From: Sphingomonas sp. EC-HK361
GTDB lineage: Bacteria > Pseudomonadota > Alphaproteobacteria > Sphingomonadales > Sphingomonadaceae
Direction: 5' to 3'
Assembly (NCBI RefSeq): GCF_902498785.1
Contig: NZ_LR701493.1
Span: 729,459 to 793,458 of the forward strand
DNA length: 64,000 nt
Position 1 is the stretch's first letter. Each line of letters opens with the position of its first letter. The notes under the pieces were generated by a model. The model made no database searches. It was given only the letters and a program-made list of their open reading frames with translations, and was not told the origin of the DNA. The translations under genes and the position numbers were made by a program. Of the stretch, positions 33,409 to 42,260 are shown in pieces.

Positions 33409-35750
33409 CCCTGCGACCAATCCGCTTCACGCACCTGCGCACGCGGCTGGCGGTGCTCTACGCCGGGCTGTTCGCGATCGGCTTCGTCGTCGTGGCCGTC
33501 GTCGCGCAGGTGGTGATCCAGGATCGGGCGCGGCAATCGGTGAACGGTGAACTCGCGGCAAGCGGCACGGTCTATGACCGGCTTTGGGCCATGCGCGAGC
33601 GGTCGCTCGCCGGATCGGCCGACGTGCTCGCGCGGGATTTCGGCTTTCGCTCGGCTGTCGCGAGCGGCGATGCGGCGACGATCGTCTCCGCGCTGGCGAC
33701 GCTGAAGGCGCGGGCTGGCACATCGATCGCGGCGGTGGTCGGTTTGGACGGGCATGTGACCGGCGCGAGCGGTGCGCTCGCGGCGGCGATTGCGCGCCTG
33801 CCCGACGATCTGCCCGACGGGCGCCGGGATGCGGTGGTTACGGTCGGCCGCGAGACTTATCGCCTGATCCAGTCGCCGATCCTTGCACCGACCGCGATCG
33901 GGTGGGTGGTTTTCGCCGTGCGCCTCGACGCGGGCGAGATGCGCAATCTTGAGAAACTATCCGCGATCCCGCTGGTCGCCACGATCCTGCAGCGCGACGA
34001 CAGGGGGCACTGGCACGCGGCGGACGGATCGATCGCGGCGGGGCCTGCGATCGACGAACTGGTCGCGCGCGCGAATGTCCGACGGATTCCGACCACGCTC
34101 GATCTGCGCGAGGGGCGCGCCTTCGCGCTCGCCCGCCCGCTCGCCGGACCCACAGGACCGGCCGAGGCCGCTTTGCTCCTGCGCTACCCGACCGACCTTG
34201 CGCTCGCGCCGTTCCGGCCGATCCAGATCGGCATCATCCTCGCCGGCCTTATCGTTCTGGTGATCGTCGTGCTCGGCAGTCTGCGTCTTGCACGCACTAT
34301 CGCGCAGCCGGTCGCCGCCCTCCAGCGGGCCGCACAGACGCTGGAAGAGGGCACGCGCACCGAGGTCTCGGTGACGGGTATCGACGAGATCGGGCAGCTG
34401 GCGGAAAGCTTCAATCGCATGTCGGCGGGCATCGTCGAGCGCGAGCATCGCATCACGCACTTGGCCTTCCACGACTCGCTGACCGACCTGCCTAATCGTA
34501 CCTTCTTCCGCCAGTCGCTCGACCAGAGCATCGCGCGGCTGACGCGGACGGGCGACCGGGTCGCCGTGCTGTGCCTCGATCTCGACGGGTTCAAGGGCAT
34601 CAACGACACGCTGGGCCACCCGGTCGGCGACGCGCTGCTGCGCCGCGTCGGACTGATGCTGCTCGACCTGGCGCCCGATGGGCTGGTCGCGCGGCTAGGC
34701 GGTGATGAGTTCGCGATCATCCTGGCCGAAGCGTTCGACGATGACCGGCCGCGCGCGCTTGCGCAGACGATTCTCGATGCGCTCGTCGAGCCGATCGACG
34801 TGCAGGGGCATATCATCCCGACCGGGGTCAGCGTCGGGATCGCGATCGGCCCGGGCGACGGCGTCGATGCCGACCAGCTGCTCAAGAACGCCGACCTCGC
34901 GCTCTACCGTGCCAAGCAGGACGGGCGCGGGGTGTATCGCTTCTTCGAAACCTCGCTCGACCAGGCGGCGCGGGCGCGGCGGCAGCTCGAGCTCGACCTG
35001 CGAACCGCGCTGAAGACCGGCCAGTTCCGGCTGAACTACCAGCCGATCTACGATCTGAAATCCGACAGCATCAGCGGGTTCGAGGCGCTTTTGCGCTGGG
35101 ATCACCCGACGCGCGGACTGGTATCGCCGGTCGAGTTCATCCCGGTCGCCGAGGACACCGGCCTGATCATCGCGATCGGCGAATGGGTGCTCCACGAGGC
35201 ATGCCGGGAGGCGAAATCCTGGCCGAGCACCGTTCGGATCGCGGTGAACGTGTCGCCGATCCAGTTCCGCAATCCGGGGTTCGCCGCGGTCGTGATGCAG
35301 GCGCTCGCACGCAGCGGCCTAAACCCGCAGCGGCTGGAGATCGAGATCACCGAATCGGTGTTTCTCGACGGAGAGGAACCGGTCGTGGCGCTGCTGCACC
35401 AGCTTCGCGCGATGGGCATCCGCGTGGCGCTCGACGATTTCGGCACGGGCTATTCCTCGCTCAGCTATCTGCGCAGCTTCCCGTTCGACAAGATCAAGAT
35501 CGACAAGTCCTTCGTCGACAGCGTCGCGCAGGATAGCGGTGCAGCGGCGATCGTGCGCGCGATCGTCGATCTGGCGACCGCGCTGCATATGGAAACGACC
35601 GCCGAGGGCGTCGAGGATTCGAGCCAGCTCGACCGGCTGCGCAGCCAGGGATGTTCGAGCATTCAGGGCTATCTGTTCAGCCGCCCGATCGATGGTGCGG
35701 CCGCGGGGCGTCTGATCGAGTCTGCCTGCGGAAGCGTCGCCGCGGCCTAA
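33405..35750 (+). CDS. Membrane GGDEF-EAL protein (cyclic di-GMP turnover)
   Basis: 781 residues. Membrane segment 1 (about 15-37), a periplasmic sensor-like domain (about 40-270), membrane segment 2 (about 273-292), HAMP linker (to about 350), GGDEF domain with intact GGDEF at 432-436, and EAL domain with EALLRW at 560 and DDFGTGYSSLSYL. Both cyclase and phosphodiesterase motifs look complete, so either activity is possible. It overlaps the cupredoxin gene by 4 bases, which makes the cupredoxin a candidate input. An exopolysaccharide locus, a frequent target of cyclic di-GMP, follows. Confidence 0.9.
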   Translation: MTLRPIRFTHLRTRLAVLYAGLFAIGFVVVAVVAQVVIQDRARQSVNGELAASGTVYDRLWAMRERSLAGSADVLARDFGFRSAVASGDAATIVSALATLKARAGTSIAAVVGLDGHVTGASGALAAAIARLPDDLPDGRRDAVVTVGRETYRLIQSPILAPTAIGWVVFAVRLDAGEMRNLEKLSAIPLVATILQRDDRGHWHAADGSIAAGPAIDELVARANVRRIPTTLDLREGRAFALARPLAGPTGPAEAALLLRYPTDLALAPFRPIQIGIILAGLIVLVIVVLGSLRLARTIAQPVAALQRAAQTLEEGTRTEVSVTGIDEIGQLAESFNRMSAGIVEREHRITHLAFHDSLTDLPNRTFFRQSLDQSIARLTRTGDRVAVLCLDLDGFKGINDTLGHPVGDALLRRVGLMLLDLAPDGLVARLGGDEFAIILAEAFDDDRPRALAQTILDALVEPIDVQGHIIPTGVSVGIAIGPGDGVDADQLLKNADLALYRAKQDGRGVYRFFETSLDQAARARRQLELDLRTALKTGQFRLNYQPIYDLKSDSISGFEALLRWDHPTRGLVSPVEFIPVAEDTGLIIAIGEWVLHEACREAKSWPSTVRIAVNVSPIQFRNPGFAAVVMQALARSGLNPQRLEIEITESVFLDGEEPVVALLHQLRAMGIRVALDDFGTGYSSLSYLRSFPFDKIKIDKSFVDSVAQDSGAAAIVRAIVDLATALHMETTAEGVEDSSQLDRLRSQGCSSIQGYLFSRPIDGAAAGRLIESACGSVAAA

Positions 35751-35912
35751 TCCTAGCGGTTCGGATAACTCGCGAATCGACCCGTCGGCGCGCCAGCGAC
35801 ACCGTCCACCGCCGGTAGGTTGACGGTTGCACCGACCTTCGCAAGTGCAGCATATGCTTTCGGCGATCGGCCCAGGAATACGCGTCATTGGCGTTCGGGG
35901 AGGACGACGCAC

Positions 35913-37055
35913 GTGAAGACTGCGCCACCCCCGATCTGCGTCACGGGCTTGCGCGGGTTTCCCGATGTGATGGGCGGGATCGAAAGCCACTGCGAGGAAC
36001 TGCTGCCGCGGATCGCGGCGCTCGCGCCCGAGCAGCGGATCGTGGTGCTCGGTCGCGCGCCATATCTCGCCGAGCCGAAGCGGATGTGGCGCGACGTCGA
36101 GATCGTCGGGCTTCCCTGTCCGCGGTCGAAGAACTTCGAAACGATCCTGAGCACGCTGGGCGCGGTGTTCGAAGCGAAGCGGCGCGGCGCGCGGGTGCTT
36201 CATATCCATGCGATCGGGCCGGCGATCCTCACCCCGCTCGCGCGCGCACTCGGCCTGCGGGTGATCGTGACGCATCACGGCACCGATTACGACCGCGCGA
36301 AATGGGGACCGTTCGCAAAGGCGGTGCTGCGCGCCGGCGAGCGCGCGGCGCTAGCCTATGCCGATCGGATCATCGCGATTTCGCCCTCGCTCGCCGATCA
36401 GTTGCGGGCGAACTTTCCGCGCAAGGCCATGGCGGTCCACTATATCCCCAATGGCGCCCCGAAATTGCCGCAGGATGACGCGCCCGATGCGATGCTGGCG
36501 CGGCTGGGGATTGGCGATGCGCCCTTCCTCCTCGCAGTCGCGCGGCTGGTGCCGGAAAAGGGGCTGCACGATCTCATCGCCGCGCACCGGCTGGCGCCCG
36601 CTGGACGAAAGCTCGTCATCGTCGGCGGGGCCAACCATGACAGTCCTTACGCGCGCGATCTGATGGCGAACGCCGGGGCGGACGTGATCTTTGCCGGCGT
36701 GCAATCGCGCGCGGTGCTCGCGATGCTGTATCGCCGCGCCGCGATGTTCGCCATGCCGTCCTACCACGAAGGCCTGCCGATCGCCGCGCTGGAGGCGGCG
36801 AGCGAGGGCGCGGCGATGGTGCTGAGCGATATTCCCGCGAATCGCGATATCGGTCTGCCGGCGGCGAATTACTTTCCGGTCGGCGATGTCGATGCGCTGG
36901 CCGCGATGCTTTCGCGCGATCCTGGGGCATTGCGCGCGGATTCCGCCGGAGTCCGCGCGCGTTTCTCGTGGGACCGGGCGGCGGAGGAAACGCTAGGTCT
37001 TTACCGCGCGCTTCAGCCTGCAATGTCGCCGGAAATCCGCACCAGCGCGGCCTGA
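35913..37055 (+). CDS. Glycosyltransferase family 4
   Basis: 380 residues, GT-B fold. The N terminus CVTGLRGFPDVMGGIESHCE is the glycine-rich acceptor-domain motif; the donor domain has PSYHEGLPIAALEAASEGAAMVLSD, the E-x7-E motif of retaining GT4 enzymes. The GTG at 35913 has GGGGAGGA 8 bases upstream; an ATG at 35820 would add a stretch with no similarity. It is probably a cytoplasmic sugar transferase for the exopolysaccharide repeat unit. Its 3' end overlaps the converging Tat-signal gene by 43 bases. Confidence 0.87.
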   Translation: MKTAPPPICVTGLRGFPDVMGGIESHCEELLPRIAALAPEQRIVVLGRAPYLAEPKRMWRDVEIVGLPCPRSKNFETILSTLGAVFEAKRRGARVLHIHAIGPAILTPLARALGLRVIVTHHGTDYDRAKWGPFAKAVLRAGERAALAYADRIIAISPSLADQLRANFPRKAMAVHYIPNGAPKLPQDDAPDAMLARLGIGDAPFLLAVARLVPEKGLHDLIAAHRLAPAGRKLVIVGGANHDSPYARDLMANAGADVIFAGVQSRAVLAMLYRRAAMFAMPSYHEGLPIAALEAASEGAAMVLSDIPANRDIGLPAANYFPVGDVDALAAMLSRDPGALRADSAGVRARFSWDRAAEETLGLYRALQPAMSPEIRTSAA

Positions 37056-37306
37056 AGCGCGCCCGTATCGCGGCGGTCGGGGTGTCCCATCACCTGCAGG
37101 CGCGCCCCGTCCGAGACGATTTCGCCGGTCAACGGACGCCAGGCGCCCGCCTCCCACGTCCAGCTTCGGAACTGCCACGCACCGGCAGAGGCTCGCGCGA
37201 TGTGAAAGGGCGGGCGTAACGGATCCTCGGCGACAGCCACCGCCAGCGATCCGGCGGGAAGTGCTGCAATCGCGCCGCCGATCAGGCCGCGTCTCGATAC
37301 GTCCAT
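37013..37306 (-). CDS. Small hypothetical protein with Tat-type signal
   Basis: 97 residues starting MDVSRRGLIGGAIAALPAGSL, which reads as a twin-arginine signal (SRRGLIGG) followed by a short, tryptophan-containing exported domain. I do not recognise the family. An inverted repeat TTAGCGCGCCGCTAA (37326-37340) lies just upstream. It overlaps the end of the glycosyltransferase gene on the other strand, which lowers confidence, but the signal peptide is hard to explain as chance. Confidence 0.5.
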   Translation of the reverse strand: MDVSRRGLIGGAIAALPAGSLAVAVAEDPLRPPFHIARASAGAWQFRSWTWEAGAWRPLTGEIVSDGARLQVMGHPDRRDTGALQAALVRISGDIAG

Positions 37307-37496
37307 CGCGTGCGCTCCATCATGCTTAGCGCGCCGCTAATAACGCATGTTGACCCTTTGGGCAGGCGCATCGTGACAGACAGACCCTCACGAGCGGCGG
37401 ACTGACACGGCCGGGGGCGGCATCCGCGATCACGTCAGCCGGACTTTGACAAGGCGTCGCCGCGGCGGCGCCACGGTCCGAACGCGAGTGAAAACC

Positions 37497-39698
37497 ATGG
37501 GTACGCGCTACATCTCGCCCACCGGCGCCGGCGACAAATCGGGATCGAGCATCGAGAATGCAGCGCCGATCGGCGCGCTCGATACGCAGATCGTCAAGGC
37601 GGGCGCTGGCGGGCAGGTGCTGTTGATCGCCGATGCTGGCATCTATCAGACGAGCGGGATCATCCCCGTCGCGCACGGCGGCGCGGACGGGCTTCCCGTC
37701 ACGATTCGCGGGATCGATCACTTCGGCAATGCGATGGCGGCGCAGTTCAACGGCACGCGGCCGGTCGACTGGCATGCGGGCGACGCCGCCGGCAACGAGC
37801 TGTTCAAGCTCGGCAGCGGTACCAACCATCTGGTCTTTCAGGATATCGACATCAGCAATGTTGGGACCGCGTTTCGCGCAAGTGCCGACATCGCCGACAT
37901 CACGATCGATCAGGTCGATGTCCATAATGCGCGCCGCTTCTTCGAGAATCTGGCGAGCGGCACCAGCGCGACGATCTCCGGCCTCACCATCCGCGATGTG
38001 ACGGTGACCGGCTTCTCGCGCGAGGCGATTCGCCTGCAATACGATACCCACGACGTGGTGATCGAGAATGTGCGCGCCGACATGGCGGGGCAGGTGGGGG
38101 ACGATCTGCCGGAGGGCATCCACCTCGACGGCACGGTGCACGGCGTCGTGATCCGCAACACCGTCATGGCCAATGTGCAGAGCGCAGGGAGCGGCAGCAC
38201 CTATCTGAACGGCGACGGCTTCGCGACCGAGCGCGGGGTTTACGGCGTATTGTTCGAAAATACCGTCGCGAGCGGCAACAGCGACGGTGGCTATGATCTG
38301 AAATCCAGCGACACGGTGCTGATCGGCGCGGTCGCATCGGAGAACGCGCGGAACTACCGGTTCTGGGGCGAGATCACGATGAGCGATTCGATTGGCCTCA
38401 ACCCCGTCTGGCGGGGCGGGTCGTCCGAGCAGAACCAGCTTTGGATCGCCGCCGGGGCGAAGGTGGCGATCAGCGACAGCGCCTTTGCGGATGCCGGGTC
38501 GCGGACGAAGGTGATCTCGTCGGAGGGCGCGTTGGTTCTGGATGGGGTGCAGATCGTCCATGCCGCGGACTCGATCCTGCTGACGTTGAGCACGCTGCTG
38601 TCGCTCGTCGGGCTGCCGACGCTTGCCGAAAGCAGTGTCGCGGCGGTGGGCAGCGCGTCTGCAGGGTGGTCGGCGAACGATCCGGCGATCTCGGCGTGGG
38701 TATCGTCGGTCCTTCGCGGGGCCAGCGACGACCATTTCTTCGGAACGGCGGCGGACGATCACTTCTTCGTCGATTCCGCGCGCGACACGATTGCCGAGGC
38801 TGCGCCGGGCGGGATCGACCATGCGGCGACGACGCTCGCGCGCTACACGCTTGGTGCGAACCTGGAGAACCTGACGCATATCGGTCCCGGCGATTTTACC
38901 GGCACTGGCAACGCGCTTGCCAACATCATCACCGGCGGCATCGGCCACGACACACTGATCGGACTCGATGGCAACGACACGCTCAATGGCGGGGCGGGCA
39001 ACGATTCGCTTCAGGGCGGCAACGGCAACGACACGCTGAACGGCGGCGACGGCCATGACATGCTGCTCGGCGGATGGCAGGCCGATACGCTGGATGGCGG
39101 CGCGGGCGACGATCGGCTCATCGGTGACGTCAATTGGCTGAGCACGACCGGTGCGCGCGACATGCTGCGCGGGGGCGACGGCAACGATATCCTGTTCGGC
39201 GACGCAGAGACGATGGGTGGCACCGCGCATGGCGGAGTCGACAACCTGTCGGGCGGGGCCGGCAACGACACGCTCTACGGTGATGCGATGACGATGACCG
39301 GTAACGCGGTCGGCGGGCGGGATACGCTTTACGGCAATGATGGCGATGACCGGCTCTACGGCGACGGCGCGATCATGGCGGCGGGCGTCACGGGGGGCGA
39401 CGACCGGATCGACGGTGGCGCGGGCAACGACATGATTGTCGGCGGCGGCGGTCACGACACGCTGATCGGGGGCACGGGCGCGGATCATTTCGTCTTCGCG
39501 CCCGGATCGGGGATCGACGACATCCTCGATTTCTCGTCGGCGGAGGGGGACAAGATCGATCTCTCCGCCTTCGGGGCCGCAGCGGCGGCCTATACGACGA
39601 CGATGACCAGCGACGGACTCGTGGTGCATGTCGGCGACAGCAGCATCGTGCTGCACGATGTCTTCGCGCTGCATTCCTATGATCTGATCCTGATGTAG
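37497..39698 (+). CDS. Right-handed beta-helix protein with RTX calcium-binding repeats
   Basis: 733 residues. The N-terminal half (about 20-330) is a parallel beta-helix (ISPTGAGDKSGSSIENA; repeated IxNxxVxxx turns). Residues about 480-665 carry GGxGxDxLxGG calcium-binding nonapeptides, and the C terminus (VVHVGDSSIVLHDV) resembles RTX export ends. There is no N-terminal signal, as expected for type I secretion. This layout resembles secreted polysaccharide lyases and C5-epimerases, so action on the exopolysaccharide is plausible but unproven. The beta-helix core is related to the protein at 54354. The ATG at 37497 was chosen because it begins the fold; GTG 37488 is close by. Confidence 0.82.
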   Translation: MGTRYISPTGAGDKSGSSIENAAPIGALDTQIVKAGAGGQVLLIADAGIYQTSGIIPVAHGGADGLPVTIRGIDHFGNAMAAQFNGTRPVDWHAGDAAGNELFKLGSGTNHLVFQDIDISNVGTAFRASADIADITIDQVDVHNARRFFENLASGTSATISGLTIRDVTVTGFSREAIRLQYDTHDVVIENVRADMAGQVGDDLPEGIHLDGTVHGVVIRNTVMANVQSAGSGSTYLNGDGFATERGVYGVLFENTVASGNSDGGYDLKSSDTVLIGAVASENARNYRFWGEITMSDSIGLNPVWRGGSSEQNQLWIAAGAKVAISDSAFADAGSRTKVISSEGALVLDGVQIVHAADSILLTLSTLLSLVGLPTLAESSVAAVGSASAGWSANDPAISAWVSSVLRGASDDHFFGTAADDHFFVDSARDTIAEAAPGGIDHAATTLARYTLGANLENLTHIGPGDFTGTGNALANIITGGIGHDTLIGLDGNDTLNGGAGNDSLQGGNGNDTLNGGDGHDMLLGGWQADTLDGGAGDDRLIGDVNWLSTTGARDMLRGGDGNDILFGDAETMGGTAHGGVDNLSGGAGNDTLYGDAMTMTGNAVGGRDTLYGNDGDDRLYGDGAIMAAGVTGGDDRIDGGAGNDMIVGGGGHDTLIGGTGADHFVFAPGSGIDDILDFSSAEGDKIDLSAFGAAAAAYTTTMTSDGLVVHVGDSSIVLHDVFALHSYDLILM
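38940..39495 (+). repeat. RTX nonapeptide-coding tandem repeats
   Basis: Degenerate repeats coding for GGxGxDxL units (GNDTLNGG, GNDSLQGG, GDDRLIGD and similar). The DNA copies are diverged, so the repetition is at protein level. Two longer spacers carry GDAETMGGTAHGG-like and GDAMTMTGNAVGG-like units, suggesting an older duplication of a larger block. Confidence 0.8.
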
Positions 39699-39813
39699 CG
39701 ACGGGTTGCCCGCGCAAAGCGACGGGCGCCCCCGGCCATGGTGCATTGCAGCACGCGCGCGTGATATCCTCCGCGCGCGGCCGATCTTGCGGTCGCGCCG
39801 CGCATGAGGGCTC

Positions 39814-41004
39814 ATGGTCGCACGGGCGACGATCTTGTTCGTCATCAATTCGCTCGCCGGCGGCGGGGCGGAGCGGGTGCTCGCGACGATTCTTGGCGCG
39901 TCGGCGCCGTGGCGGGATCGCTACGATATGCATCTCGCGCTGCTCGACGATGAACCGCGCGCCTATGCGTTACCGGACTGGATCGCGGTGACTCAGCTCG
40001 ATTCGCGGCACCGGCTAGGGGCGAGCATCCTCCAGCTGCGTCGATTGGTCGGGCGGCTGAACCCCGACACGGCGCTGTCCTTCCTGACGCGCGCGAATGT
40101 CGCGACCGCGGTTGCAATGGCGGGGCGGGGGCGGCCTTGGCTGTTGAGCGAGCGGGTGAATACGAGCGCGCATCTCGGCAGCGGGGCGGGCGCAATGGCG
40201 GCGCGCGCGATGGTCCGGCTGGCCTATCCGCGCGCGTCGCATGTGATCGCGGTGTCGGACGGGGTTGCCGACGATCTGGTGGAAAATTTCGGCGTCGCGC
40301 GGGCGCGGGTCAGCGCGTTCGCGAACCCGGTCGATCATGACGCGATCGCGGCGCAGGCGGCGGCGCGGCCGCTTCTGGCGATCGACGGCGACTATATCGT
40401 CGCGGCAGGCCGGCTGGTGCCGAACAAGAACTTTGCGCTGTTGATCGACGCGTTCGCCGCGTCCGGATTGACGCATGATCTCGTCATCATGGGCGAGGGG
40501 CTAGAACGTGCCGCGCTCGAGGCGCGGGTCGCCGCGCGCAGGCTTGTCGGCCGCGTGCATCTGCCGGGCTTCGTCGAAAATCCCTTCGCGGTTCTGGCGC
40601 GTGCGCGGCTGTTCGCGATGTCGTCCAATGCGGAAGGCTTTCCGAACGGGCTGGTCGAGGCGATGGCCTGCGAGCTGCCGGTCGTCGCGACCAACTGCGC
40701 GTCGGGACCGTCGGAAATTCTGGCCGATCTGCCACGCGGTGTCGTTAGCGAAGCGCGGCCGGTCGCGGCCGGTGCGCTGGTGCCGCCCAACGATGTCACC
40801 GCCTTTGCGGCGGCCTTGCGCGAGGTCGCCAGTGAGCCGCGCCGCACCCAGGCCGCGGACGCCGCTCGCCGCCGCTCGCTCGATTACGGCGTGGCGCAGG
40901 CGACCGAACGCTATTGGCGTCGCATCGACGCCGCACTGGCGCCATCGCGCGCTGGCGGCGCGACCCCATCCTCCCTTTCCCTGTCGTCAGGAATCGTCCG
41001 ATGA
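39814..41004 (+). CDS. Glycosyltransferase family 4
   Basis: 396 residues, GT-B fold. The N terminus ILFVINSLAGGGAERVL is a classic GT4 start; the donor domain has GRLVPNKNFALLIDAF and SNAEGFPNGLVEAMACELPVVAT (E-x7-E). It is probably a cytoplasmic transferase of the exopolysaccharide repeat. The stop overlaps the start of the export lipoprotein gene (ATGA), the first step of a three-gene unit. Confidence 0.9.
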   Translation: MVARATILFVINSLAGGGAERVLATILGASAPWRDRYDMHLALLDDEPRAYALPDWIAVTQLDSRHRLGASILQLRRLVGRLNPDTALSFLTRANVATAVAMAGRGRPWLLSERVNTSAHLGSGAGAMAARAMVRLAYPRASHVIAVSDGVADDLVENFGVARARVSAFANPVDHDAIAAQAAARPLLAIDGDYIVAAGRLVPNKNFALLIDAFAASGLTHDLVIMGEGLERAALEARVAARRLVGRVHLPGFVENPFAVLARARLFAMSSNAEGFPNGLVEAMACELPVVATNCASGPSEILADLPRGVVSEARPVAAGALVPPNDVTAFAAALREVASEPRRTQAADAARRRSLDYGVAQATERYWRRIDAALAPSRAGGATPSSLSLSSGIVR

Positions 41005-41549
41005 AGTTTGCTTTCGCCCTAGCGCTCATGCTGCTTTCCGCTTGTGTCGGGCAGACCCCGGTGCCGGGCGGCGGCCCGCCGCCAGCGGCCGATGCGCTGA
41101 AACTGGCGTCGGGGGACAAGCTGAAGATCACGACCTATGGCGAGCCGACGCTGACCGGCGAGTTTCAGGTGACGCCAGCGGGTACCGTCGCCTTTCCGCT
41201 GATCGGTGACATGCAGGCGGCCGGGCTCGATCCCGCAGCCTTCGCCCGTTCGCTTGAGGCAAAGCTGGGCGGCGGCTATCTGCTGAACCCCAAGGTCGCG
41301 GTCGAGGTGCTGAACTATCGCCCCATCTATGTGCTGGGCGAGGTGCAGAAGCCGGGTGAGTATCCCTTTACCCCCGGGCTGACGGTGCGCGGTGCGATCG
41401 CCAAGGCGGACGGCTACACCTACCGCGCGAACCAGAACAAGGTGTTCGTGAAGCGTGCCGGCGAGGCGGGCGAAACCGAATATCCGATGACCGCCGATTT
41501 CGCGATCATGCCCGGCGACACGGTGCGCTTTTCGGAACGGTATTTCTGA
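41001..41549 (+). CDS. Short polysaccharide export lipoprotein (Wza/OMA family)
   Basis: 182 residues. The lipoprotein signal ends at LLSAC. A polysaccharide-export domain (SGDKLKITTYGEPTLTGEFQVTPAG) and one SLBB-like domain (RPIYVLGEVQKPGEYPFTPGLTV) follow. It lacks the extra domains and C-terminal amphipathic helix of E. coli Wza (about 380 residues), so it may need a separate outer-membrane partner such as the barrel protein at 42261. The start at 41001 overlaps the previous stop (ATGA). Confidence 0.88.
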   Translation: MKFAFALALMLLSACVGQTPVPGGGPPPAADALKLASGDKLKITTYGEPTLTGEFQVTPAGTVAFPLIGDMQAAGLDPAAFARSLEAKLGGGYLLNPKVAVEVLNYRPIYVLGEVQKPGEYPFTPGLTVRGAIAKADGYTYRANQNKVFVKRAGEAGETEYPMTADFAIMPGDTVRFSERYF

Positions 41550-42235
41550 TGGAGGAGACGGGCGAGCCGCATCTGCGCGGGTGCGCGGTCAGCTTCGCCA
41601 AGCTGAAGGCGCTGCTCGCCGCGGATCTCTACCGCTATGCTGGGCGCGTCGATCTGAAGAGCTTCGTGCGCCATTATGCCTTCACGCCGGGATACAAATA
41701 TACCGTGCTGATGCGGACGTGCGGCTGGCTGAAGCGCAAGCCGGCTAAGGCGTTCGGGCTCTATCCGCTGTCGAAACTGCTGCTGCTGCGCGCGCGCTAC
41801 AAATATGGTTTCGCGATTCCCGAATATACCGAGATCGGGCCGGGGCTGTTCCTCAACCGGTTCGGCGGTTTCTACATTCACGGTGACGCGGTGCTGGGGA
41901 GCAACGTCAACCTGACCCACGGCGTCGTGCTCGGTTATATGAACCGTGGCGCGCGCACGGGCGCGCCGGTGGTCAAGGATCGCAGTTTTCTGGGATCGGG
42001 CGCGAAGATCATCGGCGGGATCGCTGTGGGTCCGGATGCGGCGATCGGCGCCAATGCCGTGGTGACGAAGGACGTGCCCCCGCACGGGGTCGCCGTTGGT
42101 ATTCCGGCAAAGATCGTGTCGGATCAAGGGTCGGACGGATATATCAACCGCATGGCGCCGCCTGCGCTGCTGGCGGCGTGCGTCGATGCCTATCCGGGCG
42201 TCGGCAAGCGGGTGCTGGAGGCGACACCAGCCTGA
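41549..42235 (+). CDS. Left-handed beta-helix acyltransferase (serine acetyltransferase-like)
   Basis: 228 residues. The C-terminal half has hexapeptide repeats (IGPGLFLNRFGGFYIHGDAV, GSGAKIIGGIAVGPDAAIGA, VVTKDVPPHGVAVGIPAKIV) typical of CysE/WcaB-type acetyltransferases. The start overlaps the previous stop by one base. Its place in the locus suggests transfer of an acetyl group to the polysaccharide or a nucleotide sugar rather than cysteine synthesis; this is inferred. Confidence 0.85.
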   Translation: MEETGEPHLRGCAVSFAKLKALLAADLYRYAGRVDLKSFVRHYAFTPGYKYTVLMRTCGWLKRKPAKAFGLYPLSKLLLLRARYKYGFAIPEYTEIGPGLFLNRFGGFYIHGDAVLGSNVNLTHGVVLGYMNRGARTGAPVVKDRSFLGSGAKIIGGIAVGPDAAIGANAVVTKDVPPHGVAVGIPAKIVSDQGSDGYINRMAPPALLAACVDAYPGVGKRVLEATPA

Positions 42236-42260
42236 CGCTCTGCTGTAAGGGCGGGAGAGG

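Noticed and set aside
38940-39495. Tandem DNA repeats that could suggest a CRISPR or satellite
   Set aside because: The units are diverged codons for GGxGxDxL calcium-binding peptides within one open frame, with no regular spacers.
37326-39848. Long minus-strand open frame (about 840 codons) opposite the RTX beta-helix gene
   Set aside because: It is the antisense of a GC-rich repeat gene; the translation is Arg/Asp-rich with no domains, while the plus strand encodes a clear beta-helix and RTX repeats.
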